From NCBI GenBank assembly GCA_036346225.1, contig JARFIW010001739.1:10829001-10893000 (forward strand): 64,000 nt of DNA, read 5' to 3'. The notes beneath the pieces were generated by a model. That model had not been told where the DNA came from. It saw only the letters and a program-made list of their open reading frames with translations, and searched no databases. How positions within the stretch are numbered: position 1 is the stretch's first letter; each line of letters opens with the position of its first letter. The DNA comes from Platerodrilus igneus (taxonomy: Eukaryota > Arthropoda > Insecta > Coleoptera > Lycidae). Made by a program: the position numbers and the translations under genes. Of this stretch, positions 53,700 to 64,000 are shown in pieces.

Positions 53700-56600
53700 T
53701 TTAAGATGAAGGTTGATCCTGGTGTGTGGAGGTCTGCTGTAATGACTAGTTTTCGGTGAGGCTAGTCCCCATTTTGTCACAGTGCCTGGATGCTTGGTGT
53801 CGGGATATAAGCAATCGTGTTGTGAATTGTATGGAGCGCGTGATATGGGGTAGGTTATGTATTAGAGTGTTTAAGTATTATTTGTGATTTTGTGTTTAGG
53901 ATGTCGGTGAGAATTTGTTTAGTAGCTCAGGATTGCGCATGATGAGGTGTGTTATGCTAGGTAGTGGAGTGTAGGAATCTAGGTTTAGTGCGTATTTAAA
54001 GTTTGAGCGAAAGGTGGATAGCAGTGAACATGTGTAGATGAGGTGGTAAGAAGTTTCAGGTGTGGAGTTGTCGCAAGGACAATATGGGGATCGTGTGATG
54101 TTAAAGGAGTGTAGTTTTGAACGAAATTTGCCGTGAAAGGTTAGGAATTGTATCGTTTGAACGCTGGAGTGGGATATGTGTTGTGCGATTTTTAATAGTT
54201 CGGGGAACAGGTCGTATGTGTATCTGTCAGATGGGGATGTGGACTAGAGTTGTTGCCAGGTATGGTTTAACAAGGAACGAATGCGGATTTTAATGTTGGA
54301 TATAGGCAGAGTTCTGTATTCGTCAGGAGTTAGGATGGTGTCTTGGAGCTGGATTGGAAGGTTGCGTTTCAGGTTTTGGATTTGTAAGGCTGCGTTGAGT
54401 TGTAATTCTATGGCAGGGATTTGAAGAATGGTATATAGGGCTAGTGTAGATGTGGTTCTGTGTGCGCGTGATGTATATAGTAGGAAAGAGCGGATTATTG
54501 TATTTAGTTTCGTTCTAGAAGAGAGTGGGGTTAATGATAACCAGGTATCGGATGCGTACTGTATGATAGGGATTATAATTTGGAAAAGAATCAGACGTCG
54601 AGTGTGTGTGGATAGATGAACTGAAGTTGGAAGTGATTGGTGGAGGTTCTTTAGTATGATATGTGTTTTTGTTCTTAGTTCGGTTAGCTGCGTGTGTGTG
54701 TAGTTGGGTGTCTATATGCAGTACTAAGTATCGTACGTAAGGCGAGAATTTAAGTGGGGTGTTTAAGATCTTGATTTTGGGAGGACGTTGTTAGTTTAAG
54801 AAGTCTTTCAGCAGGAGGAGTTTTGATTTGGATGGGGATAGTGGTTGTTTATTTAAGAGGGACTAGGATTCTATGCAGGATGTCAGTGTTAGAGCTGTTT
54901 GTTCAATGGAGGATCTGGGATTACCGTGTATAAGAAATGTAACATCATCTGCGTATGCGAGGGTGGTGATGTTGGGTATATTGTGTAGGAGTAAGGAATT
55001 AATGGCTATGTTCCAGAGGGTAGGGGATAAACAGGAGCCTTGGGGGCATGGGGATTTGGTTATATGGTAATAATTTGAGGTTAAGGATGCTGTTCTTGAG
55101 GTTAGGAAGGAGTTAATTATTTTGCATTGGTTCCAAGGAAAGTGGGATAGTCTTAATTGATTTAACAGGTGGCTACCAGAGGAGGTCGAAAACTAATTTG
55201 AAGTCAAGGAAGAGCGCGATGGTGTATTTGGATGTGGAATTTTCGACGGAGGAGACTAGGAGGCTGATGGTTGTTGCAGCACTGTGGTTGGGTCTAAGGC
55301 CGTGTTGAGATGGGGATAGGATGTTGTGGTTCGTGATATGGGACTTGATTTTGTGAAGGATTGTATTCTCAAGGAGTTTGCTTTCTGGTGGCTTATAAGG
55401 TTACAGGATGAGAGTTATTGATGCGGATTTAAAAGATTCCGGGAAGGTTCCTGTGGATAAGTATTTTTTGAAGAGGATGTGGGTGGGATTACTGATCATG
55501 GGTCAGAATTGTTGTAGGATTAGATTTGTGATGAGGTTTAGTCCAGGAGCACTTTTTACATTGAGCTTTTCACTAAGTTATCTTATAGGGTTATGTCAAC
55601 GTTTTGGTCTAGTTCGGCGTCTGATGTGGTGCAGGAATCGTTCTCTAGTTGTTGTTGAGGCTTGGTGTTTACGTCGTGGTGGGCAGAACGGATTGCAGAG
55701 TTAAGTATGGTGTGTAAAGATGTCTCGTAGTTTAAGGGGGAGTTGTGTATTGGTGCTGTTAGGATGTGGGTACGGGGCGGTTTGATTAATTTGCGGTAGG
55801 TGGTCCAAGGGTCTCCGTCGTGGTCAGTTATGATTTTGTGCAGTTGTTGTTTTTTGGCGTCTATAATTAGTGATTTGTATTATCGTCGTGTGGTGCCGAA
55901 TGTATTGATAAGTAGTTGTATGTTATCAGGGTTGTTGTTATTGTGGCGTGCACGTTGTAATTGGTGTCGTTGGTGTGCTAGGGAACGTCGTTTGGTTGTC
56001 AGTGTGGGGGTCCACCAGGGTGTTGATCGTTGTATGCGTGTTATCTTCGGTATAGTAGTTTGTGCGGCAGTTAGAATGTTTGTTGTAATTACTTGCATGA
56101 GTTCCTTTACATTAAGATCGTTATATGGTGTATGTACGAATTCTGGTAGTAGGGTAATTAGGGTTTCTTGAAATTTTGTCCAGTTAGGTTTGGAAATTTT
56201 GAAAGTGTCGGATTTAGCAAAAAATCTAGCGGGTTGATTCGGAAGAATTGTTAAAGTTATAGGGTTATTGTCACTACTGGTATCTATGCGTGAGGTTTTC
56301 CAGGAGTGGATTAGGTGTGATGCTGAGGCAGAAGTGATGGTTAGGTCAATGTAGGACGTGCCTATAGTTGTTTCGCAGGTTGGGATATGTGAAGGTGTCT
56401 TATGTATGTGAAGGTTTTTGCATGTGATAAAATCTTCTAGTTTGTTTCCGTTCATGTCTGTGAATATGTTATACCATAGTGAATTTAGCGTTAGTGTCTG
56501 TAACTAGTATGATTGTTTTGTTACGTAGTAAGTCTAGTGTTGTGTCAAGGTGATGTAAGTGGACGTCAATGTCTGTTCAGTATTGGAAGTAGGAGGATAT

Positions 56601-56945
56601 GAGGTATATAGTACTAGATATCCAATGGTGTTTTATAACTATGGTGAATTGATTGGATAGGGAGAGGTGATAAGAGGCATCTAGGTTGGCATCAGTGACT
56701 TTGATAGCGGACAAGTAATTAGAATTTGTTGGGGTGGGATGAATGAATGTTCGATAGTGATTTGGAATATTTGGAATTTTGTGATTGTGGAAGTTCTTAA
56801 AGGATGTAACGAATATATATTCTGTGGCACTGGCTTTAAAGAGACCGTATCTATTCGTTGCAGTACTGTGATATCTGATCTTTTTATTCAATATACTAAT
56901 ATCAGAAGAAAACAATTTCACAAGAGAATAGGACGTTATTATCAT
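53700..56945 (-). pseudogene. LINE ORF2: endonuclease, RT and C-terminal CCHC
   Basis: Endonuclease C-terminal part: NFHNHKIPNIPNHYRTF and SLSNQFTIVIKHHWI (56577-56945), then a 191-codon open stretch (55880-56455) with NGNKLEDFITCKNLHI and GTSYIDLTITSAS. RT: SPCPQGSCLSPTLWNIAINS near 54990-55050 and the catalytic TLAYADDVTFLIHGNPR at about 54915-54965. Further on come NHTWQQL and a C-terminal knuckle SPYCPCDNSTPETSYHLIYT near 54030-54090. Stops are spread through 53700-55800. The ORF2 start lies beyond an insertion, at 58905-59065. Confidence 0.85.
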
Positions 56946-56949
56946 TTAA

Positions 56950-58111
56950 TTAGCTTTAAATTCATCACTAGGAAATATTTAATAGCAATGAACACTTTAA
57001 AAACCTATTTAAAAAGGACTATGTAACGAACAAGTCATTTGTGTTGCTTAATCCGTAGGCGGATTATATCCTTTCTAAAATTAAATTAAAATAGCGCTTG
57101 CGTAAATAGTGTCACGAGGTGAAGCGCAAGACAGATCAGCTGTTCGCTACGTGGAGGATATTAAAAAGCAAACTTGCTATTGTGGTTGAAAATGTAAACG
57201 AAGCTACAAAGTTCATAGGATGGGGACACGGTTACGTGTCAAATGGTGTCTTCGGATACCCATTGTAGAGGGGAAGAATTCGTGATCGTTTTGGGGGGTC
57301 CTGGAATGTTACTATTCTTCAGGTTCCGGCAAAACAACCAAGCACACTTTGTAACTAGAAACATGACTAAAGAGGTCGGTGTCTATTAACGGTAAAGCTA
57401 CCATTTTTAAGTAATTTTTATACTTAAAAAAAATCTTTAATTTATTAGCGTTTGGAATAACCAGATTTATAATGAGAATTAAAGCAACTTTCGTTATGGA
57501 TGTATTTGAGGCTGTTGTTTAAAATTTATTAGGGAAGGCGTGTTGAGCGGATGTTGGTCGTCAACGTTATATCCTCGGCATGAAGTTTTGATAAGCAGAA
57601 CCTGGATTTGTTCTTTGTAGTTCGTTTGGAAGAGGGAACTTCTTCACTTTCGCAAAGTCCAGGTATTTAAACTTTCAGTTCCTACGTTTTCTAGACTTTT
57701 GAAGGTGTTCATTGGATTGATGAACGATATTAAATTTTAAGAGAGGATTAACTTAATTATGTTAAATTTTACGAACGAATTAATTTTGCGTAAGATCATA
57801 GAAATAGTAATATTTCCTTAATTTGATAACAGAGTTATTTTCTAAAATTGCTCTAAATAAATTGAAACAAAGTGAAATATAGTTCTTTAGAAAGTAATAT
57901 AAAGTAATTGTGTAAGACACGTGGAATATACATATGTTCAAAAACAAAGAGATTCCAAATGTCCACTTCCTGTTTAAAAAGATTTAATTACAGCTGTCCA
58001 ATCTTTCGTAGGGTCATTGTGTCAATTCTATGCCATGATAAATTTGAAACCTTATTTAAACTAGCTACGTGTGATTTAGATTTTTTATAAGGAATATGAA
58101 CTAAATTTATT

Positions 58112-58170
<59 letters not shown>

Positions 58171-58904
58171 AATCCACAGATCTGTTCGTTGGGAATTAAG
58201 AATGTTGTTTTAAAATATTACTAAAAAGTACGGTCTTATTATGTTGAGAAAGATTTATAGTTAAAATCAGAATTCAATTTTATTATTTTATACTTGTAAC
58301 TCTATTTAACAAAAACAAGAAATTGCATTAAATTACATTTTTGAATTCAAGTTTTTATTCTATGAGTAATCAACTTTAATAAGAATACATTTGAGAAAAT
58401 AAATTTTTGAGTAAAGAAATTAGACGAATGCTGAAATTGTATAAAGGTACAGACAACTTACAATTGATTTATTCTTGATATCCATTTTTAAGTAAAATAC
58501 CTTTGGTGTAGTAATTTCAAGATGATTAACTTATAAGTATCGTTATGCTCTTTTATTGAAAAACACAAATGGTGTCTTTTCAATAGAAAATTTGTTGTGT
58601 AACATTTTTTTCAGGGTGATCGGGATAGAAGCGGATGCAGATACGTTCAAGAGGTTTCCAGATGTGTTAGTTCATTAACTTGCAAATTTTTTTATGGTGC
58701 TTATATCCAATGAGTTTCTGTATCTTCTCATAGGAGTATTGAATTTCTTGTATTGTCCATTTAGATACAGTGGCGCTCAATTTCCCTTTTTCTTTACATG
58801 ATTGTTTATTATTGAGTTTACGCCATACCCACGCCCATTCTCATTGCTCACTCTTGGGGTAATTCCCAGACTAAGCTGCGAATAAAAAAAAGGATAAAGC
58901 TTCA
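56950..58904. other. ~1.95-kb insertion in LINE endonuclease
   Basis: Endonuclease similarity stops near 58905 and resumes near 56945. The insert is AT-rich, contains a long (TA)n run (58112-58166), and has no coding sequence or matched ends that I can see. Confidence 0.5.
58112..58166. repeat. (TA)n microsatellite
   Basis: About 27 uninterrupted TA units. Confidence 0.97.
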
Positions 58905-59065
58905 CTTGCGTCCAACGCGTGGAGTAAAGTTCATTTCAAGGAAGGCAACTTGGAATTTGTGTGTTTGTGTGAGGTTTATAAGTTCTAATGTAGCGGAGCG
59001 AGAGTGTTGTAGATTCAATTGTATGCAGCGGATCGAGAATTTAGGATTGTGTAGGTCTTGAGGTG
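58905..59065 (-). pseudogene. LINE ORF2 N-terminus (endonuclease start)
   Basis: The minus strand reads IRCIQLNLQHSRSATLELIN, then THKFQVAFL: the start of an R1-clade endonuclease (family pattern QINLQ-S-AT-L, then the conserved Glu-containing box). The Glu-Pro box is disturbed by the insertion at 58905. Confidence 0.75.
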
Positions 59066-59098
59066 GGGGTATCGTATGTGGTGTCTAGTAGCCATAAT

Positions 59099-60420
59099 GA
59101 GTTCGGAGTTTTGTTAGGTGTAGGGCTTGTTTGTAAATCGGACAGTCCGGGCTGGTGACAACATGGTCATTTGGCTTGTTGATTCGTGTGCAGTTGGGAC
59201 ATTTGGGGATTGTGGGTGCTGGGTTAGGACAGGATCTTGTAATGTGCGGACCGCAGTTGCGACCGCACGATGAAGGGGATTTGCATGCTTTGATCGAATG
59301 ACCAAAGCGTTGGCAATTGTAGCAGCGGTTACAGATATCAGATCACGGATACAACAGAATTGTTCAGATTTTAGGGGAGACGTTGAGGATTACGTTATCA
59401 GATTGGATGGTTTTTGGTCGGGGGATAGCAATAAATATGTTTGGGGTATAAACTGATTCTGGGACTAAGAGTTCTAAGGAGTTTTGTTAGAAAATGGTTG
59501 TAATAAGGTCTGCGGAGATATCTCTATCTACGTCGAAGACGATTAATTGAGGCATTTTAGGTTTGGGTATGTGTGTATTGCATGAGGTTTGTGTTAGGAA
59601 TTGGATCGGGTTGATGTCAGTTGGTTTAGTGGTGTGGATGGTGACGGATGTTTTTGTGGGTCGGATTGACTGAATGTTCATTTTAAAGATGGATGGTTGA
59701 AGGTTGTTTTTAATTATTTTTAAAAGTTCAGTGGGTGTAGTTTCCGATGGGTTTAAGTGAAATGGTTTTGGTTGGGGGTTTTGTAAGTGGGGTGTGTTGG
59801 GACGTAAGTAATGATGGGAAAAAGGTTATATTGGCGTACGTAAAAGGTTCTGGTGCTTGAAGTGTGTAAGCTGTAGCAGATGTAGAAGGTTGTGTTTCTG
59901 AGGTTTTACTTACTCCCTGTTGTTGTTTCTCTAGTTTCTTCAGGCATTCCTCAAATGTTGCTGTCTTTGTTTCAGTTATAGAGTGGAGGTTATAAGCTTT
60001 GTGGGCTATTAAGGTAAGTTGCTGGACCTTTTAGCGTAAGAAGTGTCCGCAGTTCCGAGAGATTTTATTTGAATCTTTATATACGAAGTCTGTCACTTCT
60101 TGTTTAATCTGGCTGATTTTGGCGATCGTGCGGTGTTGAATTGTTATATCGTCTAGGTCATCGCGCTGGTGTTTTGTAGGATTTGAATTTGTAGAAGAGG
60201 CTTTGGATCTAGGTTCTGGTGGAGTCCTTGTAGTGGATATAGATTGTTGAAAAGGCATTATTGCATCAACAGATGCTGGTGGTGGAGGCATCTGATATGG
60301 TGATGGCCAAGTATTTCTCTGGGCAGTTGTATCCATTTCCTTGTCTGACATTGGCATGTTGTGGTTATGTGTATTTACCTGTAGTATAAAATTTTCAAAC
60401 TTGACTGCCTTTTTTGTCAC
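59099..60420 (-). pseudogene. LINE ORF1 with CCHC zinc knuckles
   Basis: The nucleic-acid-binding chaperone of the element. The N-terminal part (60031-60420) is polar and proline-rich, with DTTAQRNTWPSPYQMPPPPA. A middle region has ATFEECLKKLEKQQQG. 59487-59681 has RPTKTSVTIHTTKPTDINPI and PQLIVFDVDRDISADLI, the PRE-type fold before the knuckles. The C-terminus in another frame (59099-59325) reads CYNCQRFGHSIKACKSPSSC, then CGPHITRSC and CPNCTRINKPNDHVVTSPDC. At least three frame breaks. Confidence 0.85.
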
Positions 60421-61084
60421 TTAAATGTCATAAATTTCGCTTTTATGAGATCTAAATATTTTTAAATTTTGGTTTTTTAAATTTTCTTTATTAGTGATTC
60501 CAAGTGAGCTTCATAATATTGGAGGCTACCAGAAGTAACTTATAGCTTCTAAATAAAAATTATAATCCGAAATGTACACGACTATAGAAACTGTTCATAT
60601 GTCCATACCATAATTCTTTTCGTTCTTACTTTGTCCCACAAGTAAATCGCAAAGCTTTTCGTAAAGTTCTAAAGAACGAAGACTTCTGAACCTCTTAGCA
60701 CTGTATATATTGCTGTGTTATCTCGCCCCACGGCTTGGGCCTGCATAAAAATGCTGCGTTAACCATTATGTTGCTCAACCACTTGTGAAAATGCTAATTT
60801 ATAATTTTCTTTTGCCTCGACTAGCTGATTCAATTAAATAAAACAATTCCACAATACACAGTATAATGATTAAATATTTACAACTTTTTCCTCTTTTAAA
60901 TATCTTCACCCTTTTTGAATTATTTACATCTATTAGATTTTTAGAAAATGAAGTCAGCAAAACGAGCTTTTATTACATTTAGAGACCTGTTGAAACGTTT
61001 CAAAAATGTCTATAGCTTTTCATAAAATTTATCCAGAAACCCCAATTTGTCGGCTCTTACACGTTAAATTATTATTGAGATAAA

Positions 61085-61166
61085 ACAGTTTTAAAAATAA
61101 ATCATATCAAAAATATTTAAAACAGTTTTAAAAATAAATCATATCAAAAATATCTGACCTGAAGTG
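61085..61166. repeat. 41-bp tandem duplication
   Basis: AAAACAGTTTTAAAAATAAA and TCATATCAAAAATAT occur twice in a row with one-base differences at the unit ends. Confidence 0.92.
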
Positions 61167-61353
61167 GTTTAGTAGACTCTGCATTCCTAAGAATTGAAGT
61201 CGACATCCAACCAAAATTTAGTATCCAAGTCGTTATTCCAATGAAGGGTTTACCATTTTCAGAGATTATTAAATTGTTTGAACATACAGCATTTTCTAGA
61301 GTTTCGTATTCAAAATTGTATATAAGATCGTAATGGATCGTTATTAAAAGTTT

Positions 61354-61468
61354 CGTAGTTATTCAGAATATAATTTAGAACGTAGTTCTTCAGAAGGTAT
61401 TTAATCAGAAGGTATTTAACCAGGAGGTATTTAATTAGAAGGTATTCAATCAGAACGTATTTAACCAG
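61354..61468. repeat. Minisatellite, ~15-16-bp unit
   Basis: Seven or so units of the form AATCAGAAGGTATTT, at the same place in the dispersed repeat as the minisatellite 33249-33430 but with a different consensus. Confidence 0.82.
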
Positions 61469-61668
61469 AGCCCTGTTTTATTTATTATTAGAAATGATAT
61501 AATTTCACTAAATCTTATTTACTTACGTATTTTTTAGAAGTACGGCTCTCTTTGTACAATTATACACTCTTTAAAATAATTTTCACTTAACTTTTACGTA
61601 AATATTTATCACATTTGTATATTGTGGCTGCCCAGGTTCAAAGTAAACTCAATATTCAATTGTTAAGA

Positions 61669-62265
61669 TATTCATAGGATCGGCCCCCTTTATTTTCTGA
61701 TTCATTGACTCCACGTGCTGGGCGAGACCAAGTGTATTATCACTTGTTATTTTGGGAAATTTTCCAGTTGTATGTATTTTAATTGCATGAAGCGATGCTC
61801 TTGGTCACGTAAATTCTAATTATACCTATGCATTTACTTCAGAAATCCCAGGAATCTTCATTCAATCGATCACGTAATGTTATTGTTGTTGCCTTATTCT
61901 AATCTGAATCGAATAAATTTGGTGTTTGTTTATTTCCTAAAAAATTGAATTTTTAAGCAAATGTGATACTTTTAAATCACGTACGCTTTTCAAATAATGC
62001 ATAATTTCTAAGTGCGTTTAAGATGATATATCCACGTATTTTTTTTAATATTTGTCTAGTCAATTCATGCAGGTTTTTCACTGATTTAAATTCAATGCGT
62101 TTCGTTACCTTTTCAAATTCTCATCTTTGCTCATGGCTACTATTGGATATCTGTTTTAATCGTTTGTACTGCTATATACAGTGTGCTCTCAACTAATAAT
62201 ATTTATAATATCTGTAATTCCCTGCTTCTGTTACTTGGGAGTTTCCCTTGCTTATTCTACGACCT
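61669..62265. other. AT-rich noncoding, nothing recognised
   Basis: No coding or structural feature supported. It separates the body of the dispersed repeat from its tail at 62268. Confidence 0.45.
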
Positions 62266-62309
62266 GTATGACTTAACCTACCCCTGAATTAACCCTATAA
62301 TTACAGCAA

Positions 62310-62411
62310 TATGTTTAATCTATGTTATTTAAGTTCTTACTTGGGCTCACAAGTAAATCCCGTACCTTTCCAAAGAGTTCCAAAGACTACCGCAGTCTTC
62401 TGAACCCCTTT

Positions 62412-62460
<49 letters not shown>

Positions 62461-62745
62461 GTTCAATTTATAGTTCTTATATTCATATCATAGTTCTTTA
62501 CGTTCTCACTTTGTCCCACAAGTAAATCACGAAGCTTCCCGCTGACCGTCAAAGACATCTGAACCTCTGAAAACTGTATACATGTTCCAGCTATCGTTAT
62601 TCAAGTTCTTACTTGGCCTCACATATTCATTTGATAAGTATGCTCTTACTTGTTTCCACAAGCAACCACGAAGCCTTCCGAAGAGTTCCGAAGGTTAACA
62701 AAGACTTACCAACTGCTTCAAATTGTACAAATCGTTCATCTTTAA
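62310..62745 (+). repeat. Tandem array, ~150-bp units
   Basis: Three units starting near 62325, 62465 and 62590 share AAGTTCTTACTTGGGCTCAC, ACAAGTAAATC, CGAAGCTTCC/TTCCAAAGAG and CTTCTGAACC. A fourth stands alone at 60590-60720. A (TA)n run (62418-62452) sits at the junction of the first two. Confidence 0.72.
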
Positions 62746-63548
62746 CTATTTAACTTACTTATCTATGTATCTATGAACTTTATAATTGTTTTTGCTTATA
62801 TATATTAAAAATAATAGAACCAATCCCACATACATTGCTAAGTCAGACACCGCCCACGCGAACGATAACAGCACAGATCTCTCACTATGATTGGTGATAG
62901 CACACAACTGGAGTCAAAGTGAATCCAAAGCATTATTTATTTTATATCACTCGTTTAGATCTCTCCTTGCCTTTTTCATTTTATCATTTTATAAAAAATA
63001 TTGTAGTTAAAAGGAAACTTTTTACTAATACTAATACATACATATAATCTGTGTCCGCACTAATGTTTAAAAGAAAAGCTAAATACCCCAACACAAGAAA
63101 AGATAAATATGTTTATAGATTGCTTTCCAGAATGGCAATGTTTTACCCTAATTGTCAGAACACTATTAATTTCTAAATAGGAATTATTTGTTATCAAAAC
63201 ACAAACTATTGTGTTGTTATCATTATAAAATTTGAAGCCCAAGAATAATAACGTGTAATATATTATTTAAGGTTATTTTTTAATAAGTTGTCTTAATTAT
63301 CAGAAATTTTAAATTTTTATGAAACAATAAAAATTTTTAACTAAATTACTATAAAATGTAAAATATGGATTCCAAATAGATAGAATCACAACTCGTGTTC
63401 GAATATTTCTCTATTTACAACTAAACACCAACCGAGATGATCATAGAAATGTCTCTGAGTATTTACAAACATTTGCAGTGTGATATTTTTACAAACACGT
63501 ATGCTCTCTTTCAAAGATTGCAAGTTTGAATAAGGTGGTCCTAAATAG

Positions 63549-63550
<2 letters not shown>
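62746..63550. other. AT-rich noncoding, nothing recognised
   Basis: No ORF with family resemblance and no paired repeats found. Confidence 0.45.
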
Positions 63551-63584
<34 letters not shown>

Positions 63585-63620
63585 AAATCTATTTATATAT
63601 TTATATATATCTATATATGC
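63550..63620. repeat. (TA)n tract
   Basis: A TA run of about 16 units, then TATATATTTATATATATCTA. Confidence 0.95.
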
Positions 63621-63727
63621 CTATAAAAAAAAATCATTCGACGCTAAGTGAGGTAAAAGTGCGGACCAGTCCAGCACGCTGGAAACAATGTATTCAAAAC
63701 ACTATTATATGTGAATTACAGAGTTGG

Positions 63728-64000
63728 ACCGGGTCACAATTTTTTGATCAGGTGACCCGAAAGCAGACTGACCCAGGATCCGGTGACCCGAACTCACTTG
63801 GTAAACCGAACTGACTCGGTGACCTGAAGAAACCCGAAGTGACCCTGTTACCCAAAATGGTCCAGTGATTCAAAGTGACCCAGTAGCCCGAACTGACCCG
63901 ATAACCCTAACTGACATGGTGACCCGAACTGACCCGTAAATCCATACTGACCCGGTGATCAGAACTGACAGACCTGGTGACTCAAGCGCAGCGGTTCAAA
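63728..64000. repeat. TGACCC minisatellite, ~18-bp unit
   Basis: About fourteen degenerate units of the form CGGTGACCCGAACTGACC, from GGACCGGGTCACA near 63726 to the window end, where the array may continue. TGACC(C/T) recurs every 8-10 bases. Confidence 0.88.

Larger units (their letters stand above)
53690..60420 (-). mobile_element. R1-like LINE with ORF1 and ORF2, interrupted
   Basis: Two-ORF non-LTR retrotransposon on the minus strand. Order from the right: ORF1 60420-59099, ORF2 start 59065-58905, an unrelated ~1.95-kb insertion, ORF2 continuation 56945-53700, then a short 3' UTR. CCHC-bearing ORF1, an apurinic-type endonuclease and a C-terminal CCHC in ORF2 fit the R1 and related clades of insects. 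Confidence 0.82.
60590..61660 (+). repeat. Dispersed repeat family, copy 2
   Basis: Order-conserved blocks shared with 32640-33720: TTGCTGTGTTATCTCGCCCC, GATTCAATTAAATAAAACAATTC, TTTATTACATTTAGAGACC, AGAGCCCTGTTTTATT. It is preceded by a unit of the tandem repeat found again at 62310-62745 (CCACAAGTAAATCGCAAAGC). The conserved GACTTAACCTACCCCTGAAT tail is found further on at 62268, so this copy is interrupted or expanded by about 600 bases. Confidence 0.68.

Noticed and set aside
55408..56171. Plus-strand open frames of 98 and 123 codons
   Set aside because: Antisense of the minus-strand LINE endonuclease and RT, which has the recognisable motifs.
58769..58785. CAGTGGCGCTC resembling a hAT terminus
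   Set aside because: Only nine bases agree with the terminus at 4046, and no partner end with an 8-bp duplication was found.
62322..62525. Frame with YIYIYI
   Set aside because: Translation of a (TA)n tract.

Overview
The window looks like repeat-dense, AT-rich arthropod DNA, most probably insect. It carries decayed copies of BEL/Pao, RTE, R1-like, DIRS, Penelope-like, ZMYM1-type hAT and DUF4817 mariner elements together, all usual in insect genomes. I see no bacterial gene organisation, no rRNA and no intact host gene. The only candidate for non-transposon coding sequence is a short exon-like block at 34463-34766. The species cannot be named from the sequence.

Layout. Positions 1-1178 are an almost exact copy of 5282-6463. 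This runs into a decayed hAT element (1093-4046). A complete but broken BEL/Pao retrotransposon (Pao-I, minus strand) fills 4085-16684, with short LTRs, a polypurine tract and a probable primer-binding site. Nested inside it are a ~0.8 kb unidentified insert (5710-6520), a 363-bp foldback element with a 10-bp target duplication (7636-7998), a nearly full-length RTE-type LINE with a 14-bp target duplication (RTE-A, 8375-12709) and a 3' fragment of the same LINE in opposite orientation (RTE-B, 12946-14160). From 16685 to 27735 there are scattered pieces of a second BEL/Pao (Pao-II, minus), separated by two R1-like LINE fragments in opposite orientations (17195-18660 plus, 19015-21314 minus), a minisatellite (22400-22850) and a head-to-head pair of Penelope-like fragments (22960-24790). 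Two more Penelope-like elements follow (27850-28860, 28900-30130). Each of the three plus-oriented Penelope-like copies ends in a hammerhead-ribozyme-like relic.

The middle (30180-40630) is AT-rich and mostly unrecognisable. It holds an inverted array of ~55-bp units, a dispersed repeat also present at 60590-61660, the exon-like block with 14-residue repeats, a degenerate satellite and one dead mariner. Positions 40634-44372 form a large foldback element: long inverted arms, an inner tandem array of ~143-bp units running outward from an off-centre axis, and a 1.9-kb TG...CA insertion in the left arm that looks like a solo LTR. A tRNA-derived SINE (~44490-44700), the 3' half of a DIRS element (45180-46795) and a third, nearly complete RTE copy (RTE-C, 46820-51125) follow.

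From 51130 to the end there are small palindromes, an R1-like LINE with ORF1 and ORF2 on the minus strand (53690-60420, interrupted at 56950-58900), the second copy of the dispersed repeat, a tandem array at 62310-62745, several (TA)n tracts, and a minisatellite rich in TGACCC that runs to the window end.

The elements do not cooperate in a pathway; the window is a record of successive insertions. Its most unusual features are the RTE family whose 3' end is built from repeated copies of its own ORF terminus, and the foldback element at 40.6-44.4 kb.
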